Assembly: GCA_018524725.1 (NCBI GenBank)
Contig: JAEUWP010000213.1
Location: forward strand, 39,120 to 103,119
Direction of reading: 5' to 3'
Length of the DNA stretch: 64,000 nt
From: Podaxis mareebaensis
Lineage: Eukaryota; Basidiomycota; Agaricomycetes; Agaricales; Agaricaceae
Below are positions 34,690-45,842 of the stretch, one piece after another. Under the pieces are notes generated by a model that worked only from the letters and a program-made list of their open reading frames with translations, was not told where the DNA came from and made no database searches. The translations under genes and the position numbers were made by a program. The stretch's first letter is position 1, and the number at the start of each line of letters is the position of its first letter.

Positions 34690-36080
34690 GTTCAAGTCCC
34701 CACCCAGTGCAAACCGCTCGATTGGTTGAACATCGGCCCCCTTAACTCAAATGCCAATGGACACGTGGTATCCAGCTATCACCAGGTATACAGTATTTCT
34801 GTCCCTTTGATCTTCTTAAGTTCTGAATTGTCCACACAAAACCACATAAGGGCTTGTCTGGAGTGTATGAAACCATCAGGCCCTTCCTTGTTAGAGACCG
34901 GGTATTGCACTTATCCAAAGAAGTGGAAACTCTGGCGTGGTCTCCGCGTGCACATTGTCAATATTGACTGTAGAGCCATATTGGCTTGCTATGCTGCCAA
35001 CTACTAAAGCACCTGGTACGGACACGACATAATGGTTATGAGAAACGAGCATCTTCCATAGTGTCCTTCTAATGTCGGCAGACCTATTGGACATGTATAT
35101 TGTGGACAACATAAACGCAGGCTAAGCCAGTTCAATGGTGTCAGTGGTATATCACACACGATTGAGCTTCGAATGTACCTGAAAGCCAACACTAATATTA
35201 GAACGATCTTGGTATTTGTCATTCATGATGCAAAGGAGAGCCTCCCCGGCAACTAGGGCATGAACTCGCTTCCAAGTGAATATGGCAGTAACTCAGCCGA
35301 GAGTAGCTATTCACTGATGGCGCGCTTTTGGCATCAGTGCCACCTATGGTCTCGGTGACAGAGTTTCGTTTCCTGACAGTTCCAGCTCCTGATGCCTGAT
35401 TTGTGCTAGTTGCATCATTTGAAGCTGTTTTATCCCGAGTTTCACCACACACAATGGATAAAATGCGTATTAGAATCATATGCTGAGTTTAGGGATTTTT
35501 GCTTGGTGTAACGTGGAATACGATTCGAACGTTTGTCTGAACTGGTGGCTCATTCGAATCACGGGCTGTCCACTGTATCTGTGCATGTTTACCATCTCCT
35601 GTGTTGAGAATAATTATCTCTGGAATACCTGTAGAATCTCATTGCCCATTCCCACTTCAACGTCTCATACTTCAGTGTTACTCTGGGTACTGAGATCAGC
35701 GTCTATTTCCCACGCCTCAATTATACTCATTCCCACTGGTTTCATCACCTCTAAGGATAGTATGCTCTTGATGCCAGCATGAGCGCTCAGCATGGTTGGC
35801 AACGCGTACTGGTTCTGCGGGCCAAGGTCGCCGAACGTGAGCCATGTTGGAAAGGCATGTTGCCCATAGATTCAGCGAAGCAGCTGCTGTTGTGGTGCTA
35901 GTGCATATATATATACTACAATGCTCATAAGAAGGTTAAACAAGTGGGAGTCTCTTGTCAGCTTTTGGTGGTGACATTATGAGCATCTCGAGTTCTGCTC
36001 CATGAATATGACGTTATTAGAAGACGTACCCGATGATACTCCTGTACCCATGCTATCAAGCGTCCCGAGGGCCTGAAATA
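34690..36080 (-). pseudogene. Decayed unrecognised gene, copy 2
   Basis: Better preserved than copy 1. A minus-strand stretch at about 35855-35660 reads FPTWLTFGDLGPQNQYALPT and on through SIIEAWEIDADLSTQSN without a stop. After a GTATGA donor and an AGAG acceptor it continues as IIILNTGDGKHAQIQWTARD. Upstream, the words matching copy 1 (FGDSITNVPFP there) are one base out of frame. No family recognised. Predicted to be dead, but one indel short of a longer frame. Confidence 0.4.
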
Positions 36081-36440
36081 CCCAGTCGTACTCGAGATAT
36101 GATAATTTATTATCCCCTCCTCGAAAGCTAAGCGGGGTGGTATGGTCTGATAAACTGCTCTGTTCCTGTATTTAAGTATCTACTAGTTTATAATGAGTTG
36201 CAATGGATGCTTGTTGCACTCGATGTATCTAAACCACACTTGCAATCCTCGTTCGCCTGAGATGATGGATGTCAATGAGATGCCGAAGACGGAAAGAGAA
36301 AGGCTATATCAATGAAGCAAGATGAATAGATGCATTGGCACCGACGCCGGGTGTAAAGGCGTGATGAGCGCTGATGTAATTGAGATGTGCCGAGAGGTTC
36401 ATCAAGATTTACGCAGCAATGCTGTTCTATATAGGCAGCC

Positions 36441-36510
36441 TATAAAAACTTTAGCTTGCTACTTTCCCTCAGTCCCTACTCCTCTATCCTCATTTTCCCT
36501 TAGCAATTGC
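36441..36510 (+). promoter_or_regulatory. TATA plus pyrimidine-rich tract, antisense to gene D'
   Basis: TATAAAA at 36441-36447 and a C/T-rich run, the duplicate of the element at 29115. The core is unchanged although the surrounding sequence differs at several positions. Confidence 0.35.
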
Positions 36511-36684
36511 CGTCTTTCTAATCTCTGCTAGATACATAGAGCTCTCTGTTCCATTTATTTGGTAGTTACTCATCCTATGTGCAAGTTATCCGCCATATCT
36601 TACTATTTGTACAAATCAGGTAGACAGAAAAGAATATTTTTGCCCCTCAATACAGCACACTTTCCTTCCAACCCGCACTGCCAG

Positions 36685-37303
36685 TCATTGGACACTGAAG
36701 CCGCCTTCCAAGGTCCACCTGTCTATCTCATTCCCAACCTGCACCAAACCTCGCCAGACCCAAACATCAATCGCCACTGCCGACCCATTCTCGGAAACCG
36801 TCACTGTCCTGAATAAATCGTTTGGCTGGCTCCGCGTTGCCATCCATTCGATAACGACTCTCTGTACATCATACACGGAAACATGGGTATACCCCAAGCA
36901 AGGTTTAACTTCAAGCGGAGAGCGATGACCTGGAACCTCCACCCAGAGTTTGCTAAGAGGTGGGTTTGTAGCTGGCTGACTGTCGTAGGCGAAATCTACG
37001 TTCCTGAGAGGGCCACTGATATGGGTAGCATGGCTTGACACAGCCCCCCACTTATTCCCTGCACCGTTTGTGAGGCTCGGTCGTACCACTGGGCGTATGT
37101 CTTCGTTGGCGGCCAAAGCTGGATTAATAACCGTTTGCTGAAAAAGAATCAGTGGTTTATCCAACAACTAATATCAATTAATCCTCTACGTTACTCACCA
37201 TGCCTGTGCTCGTTGAAGGAAGAGCAATGTATCTCCTTCTCGATGGAGCAGAAGGATATTGTATCCCTCCGCTAGGGTTGGGGTTTGGGCAAGAGAAACT
37301 CAT
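36685..37303 (-). CDS. DUF6699-like protein D'
   Basis: Tandem paralogue of gene D, with the same two-exon structure (GTGAGT donor instead of GTAAGT) and the same N-terminal motif QYPSAPSRRRYIALPST. Compared with D there are about 15 residue changes in exon 2, for example KPCLGYTHVSVYDVQR for KPWFGRTYVSVCDVQR, but no stop or frameshift. Both copies remaining open while much of the surrounding unit decays suggests constraint on this gene; that is inference. Function unknown. Confidence 0.75.
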
Positions 37304-37309
37304 TGCAAG

Positions 37310-40278
37310 AGCTTCCAGTTACGAATTTTGTTACTTGTCATGCGAATTGCTCATTCAGTGCTTTCGCTATACTCAGACGGCAAGCGCTTACTTTCTTGGT
37401 GTTTGTTTTTCCACCAGCTACCCTTGGGCGGCGGTCGTTATCCTGCCCAGATGTTTCAATGAAGAATATTATAGGGGTTCCCCTGCACCCTCACCTCCCA
37501 AAGTTAGTGTTTGTTCGTTCAAGTTCGGGCAACGTGACCTTTTCGCTCAACAACAAAAAACTCCGTTCTGGTACGTGGGTTAGTTTACTTCAACATGGTG
37601 TCACCCTAAAAGTTTGTTTTAGTCTCACCTTGTCGTCGGGGGCTCGGTTGTGGGACAAAAAGAGGCTCCGTGTGTCAAGGTCCAGTCGGTTGATAACAAT
37701 GGCTGGGGATACCAGTTGAAGTAATACAGACGCTGGCTTCCGTCAGGCTGGGGGGTCCGAGACGGCCTATTGCAGTCTTACCTCGAGAAATGCAGACTGG
37801 GGGTCGACGTTGCACTCTAGAGGCGAAGAAAGGTTGTTGGTATCCTAGGGACAATGCTCCGGCACTTCGGTAAATTGGGCCCTGTGAGCAGGATATGGTC
37901 AATGATACGTCGTTAAGGGAGCTTGGTGGTGATCTAACCTCTGGATTAACTCTTTTCACAAAGACTATCGTACCTCCCCCATTAGAGCACGTTGTTCGTA
38001 TCTCGTTTCGAATGCCTACCTCCTCCGCCGCTTCGACCGATACACTGTCTACTCGTGGGCTGTCCTTTGACCGTAGCGGGGAGCGCTAATCTTAGCCTGG
38101 TGCTTAAACAGAGGCCAAGTGAAGCTGGGGGAAATGCAAAAGAACGGATAACAAGAAGGAAATGATTAGGCAAGCCCATCAACAGTGAAGGTGGGAATCT
38201 CACGGTAGTGCACCTCGATTTTGTGACACTCTAAAGCACTTTTCACCCGTAGTCAAATGCTGCGTTCGACTCACTTCTCGTGGTTATCCTTTTGGATGCT
38301 CTGGCGCTCAAGAATCAGTGTGTTTTGGTATTTTTGATAGGTGATTAGCGAATAGCGATCTTCCACACATTACAGACTATTCGCTCAGTTAACCCCGTCA
38401 AACATACTAATACAAGGCGTTCAGACATCTCTTATTGTCTCTCGGGCTCGCTGAGACTTATCGACGGTCTTCCTTCTGTCCATTCCCAACCTTGAAAATT
38501 TGATGATCTGCTCCGATGATTGGACCTTTGGCTCGGCACTGCGGCCTGATCCCTACTTTTTTTGAGCCTGTGGTTTCTTACTGCCACTGTTATGCGCATG
38601 ATCGTTGAACAGAGACCGGGGACTTAGTCATTATTGATCTTCCATCATCTGATGAATGGCCTTTATGACGCCCTCTTGACAATAGCCAAGCCTTTTACAC
38701 TTCACTCCACCGCAAGCCCCTGAGTCTGCGAGGTGGCACTCGCTCTTTCGCCCACAGAATAACCTTCTTTGTATTCTCACTCTCGACGCAGGGAGACTCA
38801 AAGCGACCTCTTCGTCAAGGGAGAGTCCCCCGGATTTATCGAATGACCAGGTGTAAACGTGGGTTCGACGAAGACTCCTTGAGGTGATATGGGCACTGTT
38901 ACTTCACAATGGACGGGGAGCGCGCAGCCTGAGAACGCAGTCCCTCCCACTAATTCATCTCCTGGGATCAACTACCCCCACTCTCGAAATCGCATATATT
39001 AATTTTTGTGATATCTGTGATGTCTATCATCTTACCGGATGACCGAGGACTACCCTCATCCACCCGTTGCAACCAGACATCCTTCTTTGCTCATTATCTG
39101 TGCCCCATTATCACCGCTTTTCAACTGACCTTCACCACAGTCGCGCTGGCTAAACCGCAATGGCGACACTGGTGGCGAGGCTAGACCAGATTCTATTTAT
39201 ATAACAGCTACCTCTACCACTCGCTAGGTCACCATTGTTTGCTGATATTAGGCGACTGGTCGCCAATGCTCGTGCCACACTCAGCCTCCAGTCTTCTTAG
39301 CTTGTTCAACAAGTATCTCCAAGGTTCTTGTCTTTCTGGAAGCACTCACCTTATGCCAACCTCGACCCATAGCGTGACAGCAACTCGGGTGAGCACCATC
39401 TCCAACCATGAATCACTGCTTCCCCGAACATTGATCAAATCATCGTCAGGGGGTCCTTCCCACATTCTGTCTGGCCGACGAGGCCATTTGCGGTCGTCGT
39501 TCGGCCTTCACAGTTCAACATAACGTAAACGTCACGTCGGAAATGAGAGCAGCCGATGATCGATATCACATTGTGCGCTATCAGTATAGGCCCCTTGTAA
39601 CCCCGTGCGTGATCAAGGTGGAATAGATATTTTGGGTTATGGTGGGTTATTGATCGTTTGCTTATTCGTTCGCATGGGCTCCGTCAATTGTCTCTCGATA
39701 ACGTTCAGGCATATGAGGGAGTCTATTCCACGTCAACTTCGAGCTTTCGAGCTGCATGCCACCTGAGGACAGCGAAACATCTAATGTATCTCACGCAACG
39801 GGAAAGTATGGCTCACGGCTGGCAAGTGGGTGCGTGGTAGGGCGCCGTTTTCCTCAGTGCAGCATTCCCGCTGTCACGTGGAAGTATGAGTCCGTCAGTC
39901 TTGACGGGTAGCTATGCAGGCTATAGATCCCCCCCCCACCCCGCCCTGTCTCCCTCCTCTAAAAGCGATATATTCTGTGTGCGGGACTCAGAACATAAGC
40001 ATTTGATGTCCTCGACGTTAACGTTGGATACTGTCACTTCTATAGCATCTTCACCTTCTGCCAAAGCCCTGCTGCACCCTCTTGGGGAAAACAGGACTTC
40101 GAAGCTCGATAAGCGTTAAATGAGTGCCCGGCGCTCCGGGGCTAGGGCTAGATATTTAATTTGGCCACGATAACTCTACCTCCCTCTATGTGTGTGCCGC
40201 TTGCTTCTCTGTTGTGGTAACGGTTTGTTTTCTTAGGGGCTTCCCTATTGGGTGGGCAATCACCGTTGATCTTCTGCA
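37310..40278. other. Long gene-free part of tandem unit 2
   Basis: Counterpart of 29980-32942 with the same absence of a clear gene. Protein-like minus frames, for example at 37675-38060, differ from unit 1 by frameshifts. Confidence 0.3.
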
Positions 40279-40630
40279 TCTACGGACCCAGTACGACGGA
40301 TCCACTTTGAGACTGGGCTGTTACAAGGTCATCAATTGCGGCGATGCCGTAGAAGAGACTACAGACAGCGAACAAATTCTCCTACTTCGCCCTGCAAGTC
40401 CACATAGATTGTTGATTACGCCTTCACACTCCTGCACGGTCGTTATCGCGTATTCAAACCATCACGCATGCTTCTACTACTATCTATAACCGAAGGCCAA
40501 CAAGGACTATTTTTCGCACAATCTGTCTGTTGTGAGCTGTCATTCTCCCGCTACGATGCCATGATGCCAACTTATTTTTGGCTTCCTGTCGACAAACATT
40601 TGGTCGTTCGTTCCTTTCCCCAGCGATCCA

Positions 40631-42171
40631 ATGTCTTCACAGCTCCAGCTTCAGCAGACCCCGTTGTCGCTTCACATTGCGGTGGTTGGCTGTGGTATAT
40701 CTGGACTCTCAGTCGCATATGCTCTGGGGAGGACAGGTCATCGCATCACTGTGGTCGAAAGTGCACCGTTGCTCACAGATGTTGGAGCTGGGATCCAAAT
40801 AAGTCCTAGTACGTACTACTTGAGTAGCTCCTGCACCCTCCTGTTAGCTAACCCACAGTTGTTGTAGACGTATCAAGGATACTCCTAAAATGGGGATTGG
40901 GTGACCAGCTCGATGAAATAGGCGTTCAACCGAGCTCTTAGTCTTTCGACGATGTAGGTTATCTTTCATTGAAAGCATCTCTAGGTGTCACTCACGAGGC
41001 CGCAGATGAGAACGACGATGTGGTCGGAATGAATGGTTTGCGAGATGAAATTCGAAAACAGTTTGGTGCTCCTTATTGGAACGTTCATGCGAGTATCTTC
41101 CCTTCTGATTGCAAAGTTGGAACTAACCATCTCTTAGCGAGCGGACCTTCTCCAAGTTCTCTACAATGCTGCGAAACCCTTCATTTATGTAATTCAAGAC
41201 CGTGTCATCTCTATATCTACCTCCTGGAATAGTTCCCCATACGTTACAACTGAAACAGGCATAATCATCCACGCAGATATAGTAGTTGGTGCTGATGGTA
41301 TTAAGAGCGTTGTTCGTCCATTCATGACGGGCCAAAAGGATAGGCCCGAGCCTACCGGGGACCTTGCATACCGAGTCCTCATTCCTACGAGCGCACTCAT
41401 AAACGATCCGCTACTACAGCCATTTGTTGAGGATCCACGTGTCACAGTTTGGATGGGTCCGCACCGACACATAGTCGGATGTTGTGTAGTGCGTTTCTCC
41501 AGTATTTGATTTGATTCTTGGTCTGAGGATCATCACGTTAGACCGGAAAACGGATGTATAACTTGGTTCTCCTGCGTCCCGATACTGACTCTGAAGAGTC
41601 CTGGTCGGTAGAGGCGGACCCCAAGGAGATTCGAGCAACATATGAGGGCTGGAGTCCAATGTGTGTGTGGAAAGATTTTGCACCTATATTTACATTTGGC
41701 TGAGAATCCGGCAGGGTGACGAAGCTCACATCTCTAATCGAAAAGGGGGTGAAATCCCGTCTTGTCGTTCGAGACTCTCTCCAGACGTGGCTTCATCCAA
41801 ATGGTCGGGTCACGCTCATCGGTGATGCGTGTCATCCGATGTTGGTAGGGATCACGACCTTTCTATCTTCTCTACCCCTGCTAACCTCCTATGGGATTAG
41901 CCGTATGTAGCACAAGGCGCAGCGATGGCGGTATGTCATGTCTGAATGCCCGGCTATAATAGATCGAAGACGCCGCTGTCCTCGGAGCGCTATTCAATGG
42001 CATTACCTCGCGCTCGCAAATATCTGATCTCTTGAGAGCCTATGAGTCACTTCGCATCCCACGAACAGCAGACACCCAGCTCGCTGCACGATCGAATCAA
42101 AGGATAACGGCGACAGGATCAAGGCCAAGGTCTTATACTCTTATGATCCAGATCAAGTGATAAACGAATGA
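40631..42171 (+). pseudogene. Salicylate-hydroxylase-like FAD monooxygenase, frameshifted
   Basis: Group A flavoprotein monooxygenase type (single-component, NAD(P)H and FAD). Visible features: N-terminal Rossmann VVGCGISGLSVAYALGR, the acidic strand end VVES, GAGIQISP, a GADG segment (VVGADGIKSVV), and the FAD-closing GDACHPMLPYVAQGAAMAIEDA recovered across two introns. Two defects break it. First, an apparent one-base loss just before 40939 puts a TAG in frame; LVFRRC continues in the next frame. Second, near the C-terminus the frame runs to a TGA at 42158, while the family-like ending (VLYSYDPDQV) lies in another frame with about 30 or more residues missing before it. One intron appears to use a GC donor (about 41091). 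Either a recent pseudogene or, for the first defect only, a sequencing error. Confidence 0.75.
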
Positions 42172-42516
42172 TATCTGGCAGGAGGGTATAGGATATACCA
42201 AGAGACGGCCAAGTTATGATTTTGGGTACTTTCTTCCATATTATCCATATGTATGTAACAAATTATGTCCTTGTATCTGCAAGTCGTGTCGTTGATTCTA
42301 GTTCGTAACGTCCAAATCAATAGCCGCAATGCCAATGATGAGGCGAGTGTGGATCTACGTGTGTGCGAGTTTCTTTCTCTTTACTCTCTTTGTCCTTATT
42401 TTTTTTCTTGCTGGTGGTCAGGTTAATTGTCATAGGCGGAAGACAGAGATAGAGTGTGTTCGGTTGGCCAGGCACTTGTACTGTAGCCGGCGTGAAAGTC
42501 GGCGCTATCGACGCAG
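42172..42516. other. Intergenic, convergent 3' ends
   Basis: About 340 bp between the broken monooxygenase (+) and the C48-like gene (-). No gene seen. Confidence 0.4.
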
Positions 42517-44314
42517 TCAGAAAATGCAATAATTTCCTGACGAAATCAACGTACGGAGACTAGTCACGTTCGGATCTGGCGTGTTTTCTGGGGACGTGGG
42601 CGTATTTGCGTCTTCATCTTCCTCTTCATTTGAAGGGGGGCAGGGGCTATAAGGACGGTAGATAAGCAACGTTCGACTGTCCCGTCCGTCACAAGACGTA
42701 CTTCGGCTGCGAAAGGTCCGGTACGAATCCCGGGGGAACACCAGGTGCGAAAGGAGGCGCTGGGGTGAAAGGAGACGCAGGTCTAGAAGGCACGAACGGA
42801 ATGCCATCTATCAGAACTTGTGGTGGCTGTGGATAGTAGTTAGGGATGGGAGTATGTGGTACTGGTTGATATATAGGCTGAGGCGGCGCTGGTTGAGCCA
42901 TAGGCTGAGCGTAGGGCGGAGGGGGAGTTACTGCGAATTGTGGCAACCTGAATCACTAGGGTGAGGCCCGCTCGATCATATTTGAAATGAAACGTACCAT
43001 GTTCCTGGACGAGGAGTTCCCCCAACAGTGCGTCCATATGGTCCATTAACAAAATGATACTGCGGAAGCGATGGAGGTGACGGCTGAGGGCTTGGAAGAT
43101 AGGGTGTCCAAGTTTGTGACCTACGTAGGCAAGTCAGGCCTTCAGTATCTCACGGTTGATACAGGACGTACGTTGTTCCAAACTGGGGAGGACCGGCAAT
43201 TGTGCGTCCATATGGTCCGTTGACGAAAATATATGGTTCAGGCCGAACGGGTGGTATGAACTGGGGTGCGGGTGTTTGGGGTGTAACTACTGGGCGCTCT
43301 GTGGTCTTCTCGGGCTCAGAGAATTCTTTCTGCAATGCTGGTTCCTTGGGAGTAAGTGTAGGAGGAGGGCGCGAAGAGTTTTGACACAAATGGCACGTAG
43401 TGATGACTTCGTCGAGTTGGCTGAGTAAGTGACAGACTCCATAACGCCCAGGTCCACTGAGAAAGGCTCGGATAGCGGCCATCACAGTTTCTGGATTAAT
43501 TCTATTGAACTGGGCTTGTTGGCTCCTATGGAGATGAGAAAAGCGGGTTAACTGTATCACTGCAAGTTCATGGTATCGTTCGAGTAAGCGCCGACGAGCA
43601 ATGTGAGGACAAGACAGTAACGTATGCGAAGTCCAAAAACCGTAGGGATTTTTAGTAAAACCATGTTTCCATACCGACTCGATGACTTGACAGGCAATGG
43701 GGCCACAATCGTATCCGTTTTGTTGCCAGTCAGAGTGGTAGACGCGATAGCCCTGCGGGTCCCACCCATGGTAGACGCAAATGACGTTCAAGATTTGTCG
43801 TCCTCCCCACTTCTCCCAATCCGCTGGACCCTCCTCTTGACGGGCCCTATCGATTCGCCGGCCGAGGAAATGTACTTCTTTAGTTTCAGGAAGAACCACG
43901 ATCACGTAGTAGTGGTGGCCGACGTTCAGAGAGGATCCACCGTGAATCAGTGCAACGACCGGTTCGAGAGGACTGGGACCACGAGACGGAAGGTCGAAGA
44001 TTCCTCTGAATAATGCAATCTCTTCGGAATTGGGATGTTGAGAACGCAAAAAGGCAAGCGGTATATATCTTGCATGATCCTTCTTCGGAGACTCCGTCCA
44101 AGTCATCAAGAGATAGCGATCCAAAACCATTGCATCGGTCCACTGACCGTGGAGAAGCGTATACAGCTGGTCGTATGCGTATAACCACGGGTTGGGATCC
44201 AAACAGAATAGTTCTGTCGGTTATGGTTTTAGCCAGGAACAACAAGGCGTCCGGTTACATACCCCAAAGGTACAGAGGGCGGAAAGCTGAACCGTAGCGT
44301 GGCGGCGGGCGCAT
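42517..44314 (-). CDS. C48/Ulp1-like cysteine protease with proline-rich modular tail
   Basis: Predicted 530-aa protein from five exons: 44314-44263, 44212/3-43172, 43120-42998, 42947-42702 and 42646-42517 (1593 nt in total). The protease region (roughly residues 40-220) has the SUMO/ubiquitin-like-protease signature: His in GHHYYVIVV (near 117-118), then Gln and Cys in WQQNGYDCGP (Cys near 187). The position usually holding the catalytic Asp reads Gly (VHFLGR), so activity is uncertain. Downstream, three proline-rich modules each carry a (F/I)-(V/I)-(N/D)-G word: YIFVNGPYGRT, YHFVNGPYGRT and VLIDGIPF. Each module ends at a GTACGT donor which, if the intron is kept, encodes Tyr-Val and soon a stop. 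An acidic tail (SNEEEDEDANTP) ends the protein. Such proteases often accompany KDZ-type transposons in mushrooms, but no transposase is seen here. Confidence 0.7.
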
Positions 44315-44319
44315 GTTGT

Positions 44320-45029
44320 TCACAAGATGGGTACGATAGGTGGAAAGAAGCTTGAGGCGAAGAGTACTGAATCCGCCCTAGCCTGTGAGGGATTTATAGA
44401 ATCGTACACAAGGACACCCTGGAAACCGAAGTCTTGTTCATTGCGAGGGATGTCGAGCCAATTGTATTCTTAAGCGCTGTGTGGTCAAATACGACCTGGG
44501 TTCTTTTGTCTTTTGCGGCTCAATGTTGTTGTTGTTCTAGATTTTGATGACGACGAGAGCAATCGGGGTTCTAATTCTCACGCTAAATCCCGGAGCTTAT
44601 CACCTGTCACTGACCCTGCCAGGACAACCAATCAGCCTTTGCTTCCCTTCCCCTGATACACTCGGGGTTTAGTAACGAGTGCAATGAACTCGAGAAATAT
44701 CTTTTATTTGGCGGAGTGTGAGAATCGCAAATATCTTTATGATACATACACCAGCTGCTGAGGCAAGCTCTAGTAACCCTTGGGAATTTGAGTACGGCCC
44801 CCTCCCCCCTTTTCCTTATGTATCTTGTCAATGTCCAAGTTGAAGATAAGAGGCGGAAGACACAAATTGAGCGCTAAGGATTGCCCAGGCTGTCCATGCA
44901 CCGAAGCATAAGCGCTCGGAGCTACGGACAAGTTAACGAAGGAGACCCAAGTTTAGACGTACCGAGGACCACGTACCAGGGGACCACCAACAAAAACTTG
45001 GCGAATACGGGGCAGGAGTTGCATTGGTT
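44320..45029. other. Intergenic and possible last exon of the Cys-rich gene
   Basis: If the GTACGT donor at the end of the Cys-rich gene is used, its last exon would lie here and end near 44934. A phase conflict prevents reading the expected FVGGPLVRGPRYV words in frame. The rest shows no gene. Confidence 0.3.
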
Positions 45030-45842
45030 CTAAAATGACTCTCTAAGAAACCTTCTCATGCGGTGAAATGAGACGTACGTTGTTTGTATTTGCGGTAGTT
45101 GAGCCACCTGAACTTGAGGTGTAAATGGGACACCATTTACGAGAACATACGGGGGACTCCAAGGTTTGCTATTGACCATGGCCGAAGCTTGATATGGCTG
45201 AGCCCGTTGCTGATCTGCGTTCGGAGAGCGCGACCGCTGCGTAGAATCTCGTTTGCCATTGCCAGTAGATATACTATGGTCGGGTTTCGACCCGATCACA
45301 TTGCAGTCGGTTTGAGAAACCTCGCCTTTAGCACCACAGTTCCAGTCATCTATCTCCTCATTGACTTCGTAAGAGTGCTGACAGCCAGTGCAACAACAAT
45401 GACCGTAGCCAAACCGAAACTCCCAGAGAAGGTGTTCGTGGCAATTACAGCTTGGGGGAGAGCCTGCTGTTGGAGTGCTTGGATTGCAGCAACAAGGATA
45501 CGAGGTCATGCTGTGTCTACAACAGCCCGCAGAGAGTCTGTTAAACTTGCAGGGGCGATGCACAGGCGGATTTGAGTGATTGGCCGAGCTGGGCGAGCGA
45601 AACGAACTATTACATGGGAGGCGTGAGTTGGACGGGCTAGATGAGCTATCTGGGCTTCGAGGCTGCTCTTGTGGACTGTGGTGAGGATTAGCACGAAGAC
45701 ATGGATCGTTATCGCGCCCAGGGCCAGATTGACGGGGCGCCTCGTCTGTAAATCGAATATGATGATTGTGGCGAGGGGTGTTGTTACTTGACGTTGCTGA
45801 GAGCCTGTCGGAGCCTTTCTTAGAGCAGAACTTGAGACACAT
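45030..45842 (-). CDS. Cysteine- and proline-rich protein sharing a module with the C48-like gene
   Basis: A frame of about 270 codons from the ATG at 45842 (MCLKFCSKKGS...). The N-terminal half is polar, Ser/Pro/Asn-rich. The middle has many Cys in clusters (YPCCCNPS, SCNCHEHL, GHCCCTGCQHS). The C-terminal part, PPYVLVNGVPFTP, followed by a TTYVSF ending over a GTACGT donor, matches the modules of the neighbouring C48-like protein. An AG directly precedes the ATG (TCGACAG|ATG), so an upstream exon is possible. The end is unclear: a stop in the unspliced frame at 45030, or a further exon to about 44934. It is divergent from the arsenite-methyltransferase fusion, 145 bp away. A metal or arsenic-binding role is suggested only by the clustered Cys and the neighbour. 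No known domain recognised. Confidence 0.45.
   Translation of the reverse strand: MCLKFCSKKGSDRLSATSSNNTPRHNHHIRFTDEAPRQSGPGRDNDPCLRANPHHSPQEQPRSPDSSSSPSNSRLPCNSSFRSPSSANHSNPPVHRPCKFNRLSAGCCRHSMTSYPCCCNPSTPTAGSPPSCNCHEHLLWEFRFGYGHCCCTGCQHSYEVNEEIDDWNCGAKGEVSQTDCNVIGSKPDHSISTGNGKRDSTQRSRSPNADQQRAQPYQASAMVNSKPWSPPYVLVNGVPFTPQVQVAQLPQIQTTYVSFHRMRRFLRESF

Larger units (their letters stand above)
32943..40278. repeat. Tandem duplication, unit 2 (about 7.3 kb)
   Basis: Second unit of the direct tandem duplication. It begins in the truncated gene C2 and ends with gatcttctgca at 40278, after which sequence is unique (next gene at 40631). Contents mirror unit 1: decayed gene at 34690-36080, antisense TATA at 36441, gene D' at 36685-37303, then about 3 kb without a clear gene. 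Confidence 0.88.

Noticed and set aside
45099..45575. 158-codon plus-strand ORF
   Set aside because: Mirror of the minus-strand Cys-rich frame, which is longer and carries the module shared with the C48-like gene.
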